NCBI GenBank assembly: GCA_947455465.1
Contig: CANGNS010000002.1
Span: 1-64,000, forward strand
DNA from: Comamonadaceae bacterium
GTDB taxonomy: Bacteria; Pseudomonadota; Gammaproteobacteria; Burkholderiales; Burkholderiaceae_C
Direction: 5' to 3'
DNA length: 64,000 bases
Shown: positions 56,269-64,000 of the stretch, piece by piece
How the letters are laid out: every line of letters starts with the position of its first letter
How positions within the stretch are numbered: the first letter of the stretch is position 1
Program-made: the position numbers and the translations under genes
The notes under the pieces: generated by a model
The model's database searches: none
Told to the model about the DNA's origin: nothing
The model's input: the letters and a program-made list of their open reading frames with translations, nothing else

Positions 56269-56955
56269 ATGCAAACCCTTGATTCCCTTATCGACCTGTG
56301 CTGTCCGGTGCAAGCCAAGCGCGAGCGACGCAAAGAGGCGCGCCCGGGGGAGCTGCTGCAGGCGGCTTTGGCGCTGTTTGTAGAAAAAGGCTTTGCCGCG
56401 ACTCGGGTCGAAGAAATCGCCCGGCGCGCTGGCGTCTCCAAGGGCACGCTGTTTTTGTACTTCGCCAGCAAAGAAGAGCTGTTCAAAGCCGTGGTGCGGG
56501 ACAACATCGTGGGCCAACTGGCCCAGTTTGCGCACGCCATTGACGCCTTCGATGGCCCCACGCCGGTTCTGATGCGCAGCTTTGTTCATGGCTGGTGGCA
56601 GCATGTCGAGGCGACCAACAGCGCAGCGATCTCCAAGCTGATGATTAGCGAGGGCGCCCAATTCCCGGAACTGGCCGCCTTTTACCGCGCCGAGGTGATC
56701 GAGCCCGCCCAGCAACTGATCGCCCGGGTGCTGGCCCGGGGCCAGGCGCGAGGTGAATTTCGCAGCGTCGATGCGCAATACGGGCCTTTGGTGCTGCTGT
56801 CCTCGCTGATTTTTCTGGCGCTGTGGCGCAACTCGGCCACGCTGGCCGGGGTACACGACGGCCAGCTCGACCCGCGGGCCTACCTCGACACCTTGCTCGA
56901 TACCTGTCTGTCCGGCCTGTCCATCCCTCCCGGCACCGCCCCAAGCGCCGCCTGA
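56269..56955 (+). CDS. TetR-family regulator of the RND efflux operon
   Basis: A 228-residue repressor. Its N-terminal helix-turn-helix reads RVEEIARRAGVSKGTLFLYFASKEELF, in the pattern of the family, after an Arg-rich lead (AKRERRKEARPGELLQAAL). The C-terminal half is a TetR_C-type ligand domain. The next gene starts 18 bases later, so it heads the operon and likely controls itself and the pump through the operator at its start. Confidence 0.92.
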   Translation: MQTLDSLIDLCCPVQAKRERRKEARPGELLQAALALFVEKGFAATRVEEIARRAGVSKGTLFLYFASKEELFKAVVRDNIVGQLAQFAHAIDAFDGPTPVLMRSFVHGWWQHVEATNSAAISKLMISEGAQFPELAAFYRAEVIEPAQQLIARVLARGQARGEFRSVDAQYGPLVLLSSLIFLALWRNSATLAGVHDGQLDPRAYLDTLLDTCLSGLSIPPGTAPSAA

Positions 56956-56973
56956 CCTGCTGTTGTTACCACC

Positions 56974-58098
56974 ATGCCCTCCAAAAAAATCAGTCTGCTC
57001 ATCACTGTTCTCGTGCTGCTGGCAGCGGGCGGCGCTTATCAATGGAAACGCATGCACGCACCGGCGCCTGCACCCCTGCCTGCCGCAGGTGCGCAACTGC
57101 CACTAGTCGCGCTGAGCGCGGCAGACACAGTGCTGCTGGAAAAAATAGAGCTGCAGCAAACCCTGCCCATTTCGGGCCCGATCAAGGCCGTCAACGCGGC
57201 TTTTGTCAAAGCGCGCGTCGCTGGCGAACTGCTCGATTTGCAGGTGCGTGAGGGCGATACCGTCCAGGCCGGCCAAGTGATCGCCCGCATCGACCCGACC
57301 GAATACCAGGCGCGCCTGCGCCAGGCGCAGCAGCAGGCCCAATCGGCCAAAGCGCAGGTAGACATTGCCCAGCGCAGCTACGACAACAACCGCTCCTTGG
57401 TGGACCAAGGATTTATCTCCAAAACCGCGCTGGAGACCTCGGCCTTCACGCTGGCGGCCAGCCAAGCGAGCTTTCAGGCAGCGCAGTCGGGCGTGGACGT
57501 GTTGCAAAAAGCCTTGGACGACGCGGTGATGCGTGCGCCCATTGGCGGCCTGATCGCCCAGCGCCTGGCGCAAAACGGTGAGCGCATCGCCGTCGATGCG
57601 CGGGTGGTGGAGATCGTCGATCTAAGCCGCCTGGAACTCGAGGCCAGCCTCAGCCCCGAAGATTCAATGCAGGTGCGTATCGGCCAAAGTGCCCAACTGC
57701 GCATTGACGGCGCCGAGCAGGGTATCAGCGCCCGTGTAGCCCGCGTCAACCCAAGTGCCAGTGCTACCAACCGGTCGGTGGTGGTCTACCTCAGCGTCAA
57801 CCCCCACCCGCAACTGCGCCAAGGTCTGTTTGCCCAGGGGAGCCTGGCCACTGGGGCGCAAAACTTGGTCGCGCTGCCTCTGAGCGCAGTGCGCACCGAC
57901 AAGCCCCAGCCCTATGTGCAAGCCATTGTGCAGGGCAAGGTGGTCCACTTGCCCGCCACCATGGGCATACGCGGCGAGTACCAGGGCCAAACCATGGTGG
58001 CGCTGGAGGACATGGAGCCTGGCCTGCGCGTGCTGCGCGGCAGCGTGGGCCCCTTGCTGGCGGGCACGCCGGTGAACATCGACGAGGCGAAGAAATAG
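56974..58098 (+). CDS. RND efflux periplasmic adaptor subunit
   Basis: A 374-residue membrane fusion protein. An N-terminal hydrophobic anchor (ISLLITVLVLLAAGGAYQW) lacks a lipobox Cys. The lipoyl halves (VREGDTVQAGQVIARIDPTEY; MRAPIGGLIAQRLAQNGERI, each a partial match) flank a coiled coil, followed by the beta-barrel and membrane-proximal domains. It links the inner-membrane pump to a TolC-type channel. The permease gene starts 3 bases later. Confidence 0.93.
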   Translation: MPSKKISLLITVLVLLAAGGAYQWKRMHAPAPAPLPAAGAQLPLVALSAADTVLLEKIELQQTLPISGPIKAVNAAFVKARVAGELLDLQVREGDTVQAGQVIARIDPTEYQARLRQAQQQAQSAKAQVDIAQRSYDNNRSLVDQGFISKTALETSAFTLAASQASFQAAQSGVDVLQKALDDAVMRAPIGGLIAQRLAQNGERIAVDARVVEIVDLSRLELEASLSPEDSMQVRIGQSAQLRIDGAEQGISARVARVNPSASATNRSVVVYLSVNPHPQLRQGLFAQGSLATGAQNLVALPLSAVRTDKPQPYVQAIVQGKVVHLPATMGIRGEYQGQTMVALEDMEPGLRVLRGSVGPLLAGTPVNIDEAKK

Positions 58099-58101
58099 CC
58101 T

Positions 58102-61100
58102 ATGTGGTTCACCCGCATCAGCCTGCATAACCCGGTCTTGGCGACCATGATGATGCTCGCCCTGGTGGTGCTGGGCCTGTTTTCCATGCAGCGGCTCAAG
58201 GTCGATCAGTTTCCCAATATCGACTTTCCAACGGTGGTGGTGATCACCGAATACCCCGGCGCCGCCCCGGAAATCGTCGAGAGCGAAGTTACCAAAAAAA
58301 TGGAAGAGGCGGTCAACTCGATTGCCGGCATCAGCTCCCTGACCTCGCGCAGCTACGAAGGCCAGTCGGTGGTGGTAATCAGTTTTGACCTGACCATGGA
58401 CGGGCGCAAAGCCGCGGACGACGTGCGCGAAAAAGTCGCCTCGGTCAAGCCGCTGCTGCGCACCGAAGTCAAAGAGTCGCGGGTGCTGCGTTTTGACCCC
58501 TCGGCGCGGGCGATCTGGTCGGTGGCCGTGCTGCCCGACGGCAAAGGCCCGCAGCTCAGCGCCGTGGAGCTGACCAACTGGGCCCAGCAGGTATTTAAAA
58601 AGCGCCTGGAAAACGTGCCCGGTGTCGGCTCGGCCACCGTGGTAGGTGGATCGCAGCGCGAGATCAATATTTACCTCAACCCGCAGGCCATGGAGGCGCG
58701 CGGCATCACGCCGGACCAGGTGGCCAATGCGGTGCGCAATGAAAACCAGGACTTGCCGCTGGGCAGCATCCGCTCGCTAGAGCAAGAGCGCGTGCTGCAG
58801 GTGAGCGGTCGCCTCAAGCGCCCCGAAGATTTCAAGAACATCATCGTGGCACGCAAAAACGGCGTAGCCGTCACGGTCGGGCAAGTGGCCACGGTCAAAG
58901 ACGGCCCCCAAGAGGTGGAAAACCTGGCGCTGTACAACGGCGAGCGCACCTTGCTGCTGTCGGTGCAAAAAGCCCAGGACGAAAACACCATCGCCGTGGT
59001 CGACGGGCTGGAAAAAACCCTGGCCCAGGTCCGCAAGCAACTGCCGCCGGGTATTCGGCTGGAAACCATTGCCGACGGTTCGCGGCAAATCCGGGTGTCG
59101 GTGGACAACGTGAACCGCACTTTGGTCGAGGGCGCGGCGCTGACGGTGCTGATTGTGTTTTTGTTCCTCAACTCCTGGCGCTCGACCATCATCACCGGCC
59201 TGACGCTGCCCATTGCGCTCATAGGCACGTTTTTGTTCATGTACATGCTGGGTTTTTCCATCAACATGATCAGCATGATGGCGCTCAGCCTGTGTGTGGG
59301 CCTGCTCATTGACGATGCCATCGTGGTGCGCGAGAACATCGTGCGCCATATCCAAATGGGCAAGACGCCCTTCCAAGCGGCGCTGGACGGCACCGAGGAG
59401 ATTGGTCTGGCCGTGCTGGCTACCACCCTGTCCATCGTGGCGGTGTTTTTGCCTATCGGCTTTATGGCCGGCATCATCGGCAAGTTTTTCCACGAATTTG
59501 GCCTGACCATTGTGGTGGCGGTGCTCATTTCCATGTTTGTCAGCTTTACGCTGGACCCGATGCTCTCGAGCATTTGGCACGACCCCGCCATCCACGCGCA
59601 CGGGCCAGGCCAAGCGCCGGTCACGCTGTATGACAAAACCATAGGCCGCGTGACCGGCTGGTTTGACCGGGGAACGGATTATTTGGTCGAGGTCTACCAG
59701 TCGATTCTGCGCTGGTCGCTGGCACATAAGCTGCCCACCTTGCTGCTGGCGCTGGGCATTTTTATCGGCAGCGTATTCATGGTGCCCTTGCTGGGCACGG
59801 AATTCGTGCCCAAATCGGATTTTTCAGAAACGACGATCAACTTTTACACGCCGGTAGGCTCCTCGCTGGAGGTGACCGAGGCGCGGGCGCGCCAAGTGGA
59901 AGCCATCGTGCGCGAGTTCCCCGAGGTGCGCTACACCCTGACCACCATCAACACCGGCAACGCCCAGGGCAAGATGTACGCCAGCACCTATGTGCGCATG
60001 GTGGACCGCAAGGCGCGCAAGCGCGGCATAGAGGACATGTCGGTGCTGATGCGCGAGCGCTTGCAGCATGTGCCAGGCATTACGGTAACGCACATCGGCC
60101 TGGTGGACTCGGTCGGCGGGGGCAAGCAAATCACGTTTTCGCTGATTGGCGCCGACACCCAGACCCTGGAGCGTTTGGCCCAGTTGGCCATGCCCAGGCT
60201 GCGCGCCATCCCCGGCCTAGTGGACCTGGATTCGAGCATGAAGCCCAACAAACCCACGCTGGAGCTGCGCATCAAGCGCGAGGGCGCCTCGGACCTGGGG
60301 CTTTCGCTGTCCCAAATCGGCAGCAGCCTGCGCACTTTGGTGGCCGGCCAGACGGTGGGCAATTGGCGCGCCCAGGACGACCAAACCTATGACGTAAATG
60401 TGCGCCTCCAACCCCAGGCGCGCGACAACCCGGCCGATCTGGAACGTATGCCCCTGGCCATGGGCAGCAACCCGGACGGCAGCAACCACACCGTGCGCCT
60501 GAACCAGGTGGCCGATCTGGTCGAGAGCACCGGCTCCAACCAAATCAACCGGCGCGATATGCAGCGCGAGGTCTCGATCAACGCCAATGTCAGTGGCCGC
60601 TCGGCTGGCGAAGTCTCCAAAGACATCCAGGCCGTGATGGACAGCATTGCCATGCCGCCAGGCTACAGCATGCAATTTAGCGGCTCGACCAAAGACATGG
60701 GCGACTCGTTTGGCTACGCCGTTTCGGCGCTGGCGCTAGGCATTGTGTTTATTTACATGATTTTGGCCAGCCAGTTCAAAAGCTTTTTGCAGCCCTTGGC
60801 GTTGATGACGGCCTTGCCGCTCACCTTGATCGGCGTGGTGCTGGCGCTGATGGCGTTTCGCTCCACCTTGTCGATGTTTTCCGTGATTGGTATTTTGATG
60901 CTGATGGGCCTGGTCACCAAAAACGCGATTTTGCTGGTGGACTTTGCCATCCGCGCCCGGGCGCCCGGGGTGGACGCGCAGGGCCGCGTGGTTCCCGGCT
61001 TGGAGCGCAACGCCGCCTTGTTGCTGGCAGCCAAAGTGCGGCTGCGCCCGATTCTGATGACCACGTTGGCCATGATTTTCGGCATGGTGCCGCTGGCCTT

Positions 61101-61296
61101 TGCACTCTCCGAAGGCTCGGAAATGCGCGCCCCCATGGGCCAGGCGGTGATCGGCGGGGTGATTACCTCCTCGCTGCTGACCTTGGTCGTGGTGCCCGTC
61201 AGCTACTGTTATCTGGATGATTTAGGTCAATGGGTGCGCCGGATCCTGGGCTTGCCTGGCCCCGAGGCCACCGCGCCTGCACCGCTCGACCGGTAA
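58102..61296 (+). CDS. RND multidrug efflux permease (HAE-1 family)
   Basis: A 1064-residue inner-membrane pump of AcrB/MexB layout: 12 helices and two periplasmic loops. It begins WFTRISLHNPVLATMMMLALVV; the proton-relay Asp pair is in GLLIDDAIVVREN, and helices 10-11 have GLVTKNAILLVDFA. Drug range is not readable from sequence. Together with the adaptor and the TolC-family gene downstream it makes a full tripartite pump. Confidence 0.95.
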   Translation: MWFTRISLHNPVLATMMMLALVVLGLFSMQRLKVDQFPNIDFPTVVVITEYPGAAPEIVESEVTKKMEEAVNSIAGISSLTSRSYEGQSVVVISFDLTMDGRKAADDVREKVASVKPLLRTEVKESRVLRFDPSARAIWSVAVLPDGKGPQLSAVELTNWAQQVFKKRLENVPGVGSATVVGGSQREINIYLNPQAMEARGITPDQVANAVRNENQDLPLGSIRSLEQERVLQVSGRLKRPEDFKNIIVARKNGVAVTVGQVATVKDGPQEVENLALYNGERTLLLSVQKAQDENTIAVVDGLEKTLAQVRKQLPPGIRLETIADGSRQIRVSVDNVNRTLVEGAALTVLIVFLFLNSWRSTIITGLTLPIALIGTFLFMYMLGFSINMISMMALSLCVGLLIDDAIVVRENIVRHIQMGKTPFQAALDGTEEIGLAVLATTLSIVAVFLPIGFMAGIIGKFFHEFGLTIVVAVLISMFVSFTLDPMLSSIWHDPAIHAHGPGQAPVTLYDKTIGRVTGWFDRGTDYLVEVYQSILRWSLAHKLPTLLLALGIFIGSVFMVPLLGTEFVPKSDFSETTINFYTPVGSSLEVTEARARQVEAIVREFPEVRYTLTTINTGNAQGKMYASTYVRMVDRKARKRGIEDMSVLMRERLQHVPGITVTHIGLVDSVGGGKQITFSLIGADTQTLERLAQLAMPRLRAIPGLVDLDSSMKPNKPTLELRIKREGASDLGLSLSQIGSSLRTLVAGQTVGNWRAQDDQTYDVNVRLQPQARDNPADLERMPLAMGSNPDGSNHTVRLNQVADLVESTGSNQINRRDMQREVSINANVSGRSAGEVSKDIQAVMDSIAMPPGYSMQFSGSTKDMGDSFGYAVSALALGIVFIYMILASQFKSFLQPLALMTALPLTLIGVVLALMAFRSTLSMFSVIGILMLMGLVTKNAILLVDFAIRARAPGVDAQGRVVPGLERNAALLLAAKVRLRPILMTTLAMIFGMVPLAFALSEGSEMRAPMGQAVIGGVITSSLLTLVVVPVSYCYLDDLGQWVRRILGLPGPEATAPAPLDR

Positions 61297-61335
61297 AATC
61301 GGCCTTCTTTGAACCGTGCCCCCGAAAGCCCAGCC

Positions 61336-61998
61336 ATGAACCTCTCCGACGTCGCCCACGCCCGTTTCAACATGATCGAACAGCAGATCCGGCCCTGGAA
61401 TGTGCTAGACGCCGACGTCCTGTCGCTTTTGGCTGACGTGCACCGCGAAGCGTTTGTGCCTGCGGCCCACCAGGCCCTGGCCTTTGCCGATATGGAAATC
61501 CCGCTGGGACACGGCCAGTGCATGCTGGCCCCGCGCCTGGAAGCACGCATGCTGCAAGACCTGCAAATCCAGCCCGAAGACAAGATTTTGGAAATCGGCA
61601 CCGGCTCGGGCTTCATGGCAGCGCTGCTGGCGCGCCAAGGCCGCAGCGTGCTCAGCCTGGAGTGCATTCCCGAGTTGGCGGCCACAGCCAGCCTCAAGCT
61701 GCGCCAGGCCGGTGTGTTGAATGTCGAGGTGCGCGTGGCCGATGGTGCCAAGCCCTTGGCCGGCAGCGACCGCTTTGACGCCATCGTGCTCAGCGGCTCG
61801 GTGGCCAAAGTACCGCAGCATCTGCTGGACCTGCTGGCCGTGGGTGGGCGCTTGATCACCATCGCTGGCGAAGAGCCCATCATGCAAGCGCATCTGTTTA
61901 CCCGCGTCAATGACACGGACTTGCGCCACACCACTCCCTGGGACGCCAACGCACCACGCCTGCAAGGTTTTGCACAAGCGTCTCATTTCCGCTTCTAA
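61336..61998 (+). CDS. Protein-L-isoaspartate O-methyltransferase-like protein
   Basis: A 220-residue SAM methyltransferase of the PCMT family, with the SAM site ILEIGTGSGFMAALLA and lead NMIEQQIRPWNVLD. The active-site Ser region of true PCMT is replaced by PLGHGQCMLAPRLEARML, so it may not repair isoaspartate. Such PCMT-like genes commonly precede tolC in betaproteobacteria. ATG 61336 is used; the frame is open to 61309. Confidence 0.85.
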   Translation: MNLSDVAHARFNMIEQQIRPWNVLDADVLSLLADVHREAFVPAAHQALAFADMEIPLGHGQCMLAPRLEARMLQDLQIQPEDKILEIGTGSGFMAALLARQGRSVLSLECIPELAATASLKLRQAGVLNVEVRVADGAKPLAGSDRFDAIVLSGSVAKVPQHLLDLLAVGGRLITIAGEEPIMQAHLFTRVNDTDLRHTTPWDANAPRLQGFAQASHFRF

Positions 61999-62037
61999 GC
62001 GCTCCTGATTTTTATTTTTTGTTGGAAAACACGCCCC

Positions 62038-63360
62038 ATGAACCGCCCTACCTTCACACCGCGCCTGCTGCCCATGGTCTTTGCTTTAGGGATGGCCTTC
62101 AACGCCCACGCCCAAAGCTTGGTCGACCTGTACAGCGCCGCGCGCAGCTACGACGCGGGCTTTCAATCCGCCAAAGCACAGTACGACGCCAATCTGTTCA
62201 AGGCCGAACAAGCCCGCGCACTGAATCTGCCCAAAGCCAGCTTTAGCGCAGGCTGGAACTACACCAATTTTGAAAGTGGCGCGCTGCGCGCCGACCGCGC
62301 GTTTGACGCGCAAACGGCCACCCTGAGCGGCTCGCAAAGCCTGTACCGCCCGGCAGACGATGCCACTTACCTGCAAAGCCAAAAAGGTATTGCGCAAGCC
62401 AGCGCCGCCTTGCGCGCCGCCGAGCAAGACCTGATTATTCGCCTGAGCCAGGCCTACTTTGACGTATTGGCGTCCACCGACAGCCTGGAATTTGTCAAAG
62501 CGCAAAAAGTGGCGGTGCAAGAACAACTGGCCTCGGCCAAACGCAACTTTGAAGTTGGCACCGCCACCATCACCGACACCCGCGAGGCGCAGGCGCGCTT
62601 TGACCTGGTGCTGGCCCAGGAAATCGCCGCCGAAAATGATTTGCGCGTCAAAGTGCTGGCGCTAGGGCAACTGGTGGGCAAGGCCGACGTCAAGCCGCTT
62701 GCCGTGGCCGAAGGCCTCAATCTGGCCAACTTTGCACCATCGAATCTGACCCAGTGGCTGGACCAGGCCGACAGCGCCCACCCGGCCTTGGCGCAACTCA
62801 AAATCGCCCTCGAAGTAGCACAACTGGAAACCAAAAAAGCCCAGGCCGCGCATTTGCCCACCGTCGATCTGGTGGCCAACTACCAAGCGGCTAACAACAA
62901 CGGCTCCTCTACCAGCGCCATGGCTTATGTCACCAACGCCACCACCATTGGCGTGAGCATGACGATTCCGCTGTTTGCCGGCTACGCCATCCAAAACCGC
63001 GTGCGCGAGACCTTGTCGCTGGAAGAAAAAGCCCGCGCCGACCTGGATGCAGCCCAGCGCACCATCGCCCAGGCCACCCGCACGGCCTATATGGGCCTGG
63101 AATCCGGCCTAGGCCAGGTGCGCGCTTACGAAGCGGCCGCCCTGAGCAGCCAAAGCGCCCTGGACGCGAACAAGCTGGGCTACCAAGTGGGTGTGCGCAT
63201 CAATATTGATGTGCTGAACTCCCAAAGCCAGCTCTTTGACACCAAGGCCAAGCTGTCCAAAGCGCGCTATGACGTGCTGCTGGGCAATTTACGCCTGCGC
63301 CAAGCCAGCGGCACCCTCCAAGCCGACGACCTGCAGGCGATTAACGCCGTTTTGCGCTAA
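62038..63360 (+). CDS. TolC-family outer-membrane channel
   Basis: A 440-residue outer-membrane factor with a signal peptide ending NAHAQ. It carries the TolC repeats: long helical stretches and two strands pairs per half (SLVDLYSAARSYDAGFQSAK; VTNATTIGVSMTIPLFAGY). Length is close to E. coli TolC after processing. It can serve the RND pump upstream and is also the only channel in the window that could complete the HlyBD exporter. Its stop overlaps the waaA stop by 4 bases. Confidence 0.93.
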   Translation: MNRPTFTPRLLPMVFALGMAFNAHAQSLVDLYSAARSYDAGFQSAKAQYDANLFKAEQARALNLPKASFSAGWNYTNFESGALRADRAFDAQTATLSGSQSLYRPADDATYLQSQKGIAQASAALRAAEQDLIIRLSQAYFDVLASTDSLEFVKAQKVAVQEQLASAKRNFEVGTATITDTREAQARFDLVLAQEIAAENDLRVKVLALGQLVGKADVKPLAVAEGLNLANFAPSNLTQWLDQADSAHPALAQLKIALEVAQLETKKAQAAHLPTVDLVANYQAANNNGSSTSAMAYVTNATTIGVSMTIPLFAGYAIQNRVRETLSLEEKARADLDAAQRTIAQATRTAYMGLESGLGQVRAYEAAALSSQSALDANKLGYQVGVRINIDVLNSQSQLFDTKAKLSKARYDVLLGNLRLRQASGTLQADDLQAINAVLR

Positions 63361-64000
63361 ACCCAGGTGTGGCGCTGCGCAGCCTCGACGCGCTGCGCCA
63401 AAGCCGCGCTCAGGCGCAGCACCGCACCCCGGTGGGCTTGGGCAAACGCCCAGGCGGCGCTGCTGGCCGTCTCTAGCGCGGCGGGGTCTTGCACCAGGGC
63501 CAGGGCGCTATCCAAAGCGGCAGCCATGTCGGCTTGCTCCAGGGCGGCACCGGCTTCTTGCGCCATCTGCGCAGCCTGGGCGAAGTTAAAGGTGTGCGGT
63601 CCCATCACCACCGGGCAGCGGCAAGCGGCGGCCTCGATCAGGTTTTGGCCGCCCAGTGGGGCAAAGCTACCGCCCAACAAGGCGACGGCACTGAGCCCAT
63701 AGTAAAAAGGCATTTCACCCAGCGTATCGCCCAGCCACACATCGGCCTGCGAAAACACACTGCCATCAACCGAGCGGCGCGCCACCGTCAGACCTGCCGA
63801 TTGCAGCAGCTGCGCTACCGCATCAAAACGCTGCGGATGGCGCGGCACGATCAGCCATTGCACGGCAGGCAGCACATCGCCGCGTGCTTGGCGTGCACGC
63901 CATGCGTCCAACCACATGCGCTCCTCGCCCTCGCGGCTGCTGGCCAGCAAGACGACCAGGCGATCCAGGCTTTGGCACAAGGCCTGCCCTTGCTCCCATT
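63357..64000 (-). CDS. waaA: 3-deoxy-D-manno-octulosonic acid transferase, C-terminal part
   Basis: The frame is open to the right edge, so about the last 214 residues of a roughly 420-residue protein are present. The Kdo transferase attaches Kdo to lipid A. Seen: LLASSREGEE, WLIVPRHPQRFD, VWLGDTLGEMPFYYGLSA, VALLGGSFAPLGGQNLIEAA and VVMGPHTFNF, the conserved C-terminal CMP-Kdo-binding half. Convergent with the TolC-family gene. Confidence 0.95.
   Translation of the reverse strand, partial: WEQGQALCQSLDRLVVLLASSREGEERMWLDAWRARQARGDVLPAVQWLIVPRHPQRFDAVAQLLQSAGLTVARRSVDGSVFSQADVWLGDTLGEMPFYYGLSAVALLGGSFAPLGGQNLIEAAACRCPVVMGPHTFNFAQAAQMAQEAGAALEQADMAAALDSALALVQDPAALETASSAAWAFAQAHRGAVLRLSAALAQRVEAAQRHTWV

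Overview
The window looks like chromosomal DNA of a GC-rich betaproteobacterium, most likely Burkholderiales and probably Comamonadaceae. This rests on gene content and order (purD-acyltransferase-hemF-nadD-rsfS-rlmH-maf-rng; dppBCDF-dppA; PCMT-like, TolC and waaA together), Gram-negative envelope genes throughout (TolB/Pal/CpoB, MsbA, O-antigen ligase, WaaA) and a sigma-28-type promoter that implies flagella. No IS element, phage, CRISPR array or rRNA operon was seen.

Bases 1-8405 are the accessory end. A minus-strand reading frame runs from about 3481 off the left edge and is built almost entirely of 8-residue repeats, about 145 in the window (consensus [ST]-T-x-Q-[IV]-x-A-L). Upstream on the same strand lie a HlyD adaptor and a HlyB-type type I secretion ATPase, so the repeat protein is probably their substrate, a giant secreted or surface protein. 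Between them, on the plus strand, is a 77-residue gene with a well-formed FliA promoter. The 0.8 kb upstream of hlyB holds two perfect 18-bp palindromes sharing one core.

Bases 8406-20060 hold import and catabolism: a dipeptide-type ABC importer (dppBCDF, dppA), a NylB-like serine hydrolase, a TRAP transporter and an exported amidohydrolase. Bases 20104-23754 are a light/DNA-repair group: SDR, a DUF2256 zinc-ribbon protein of 58 residues, an Fe-S photolyase with all four cluster cysteines, and a second photolyase-like protein without an N-terminal antenna domain. Next come a pterin dehydratase, tRNA-Lys(UUU) with its terminator, tcdA and cpoB-pal-tolB (without tolQRA).

Bases 27929-35003 make the outer surface: O-antigen ligase, MsbA, two glycosyltransferases, GalE and a polysaccharide deacetylase. 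Bases 35020-42499 are a tightly packed minus-strand housekeeping block (yebC, purD, acyltransferase, hemF, nadD, rsfS, rlmH, maf, rng). After a HerA-like ATPase, a LysR regulator faces a MttB-family methyltransferase and a flavin demethylase-like oxidoreductase, probably for quaternary amine breakdown. Entner-Doudoroff genes (edd, eda) diverge from a hydroxypyruvate-isomerase-type gene across a palindromic operator region; pdxH follows.

Bases 53061-56118 carry a MacB/Lol-type ABC system (ATPase, His-rich permease, DUF3299 protein) behind msrA. A TetR regulator with an operator at its start codon then precedes an RND pump (adaptor, 1064-residue permease), a PCMT-like methyltransferase and a TolC-family channel, ending at a partial waaA on the opposite strand.

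Gene starts were chosen by ribosome sites, overlaps with the upstream gene and family N-termini. All family assignments come from reading the sequence; no search was run.
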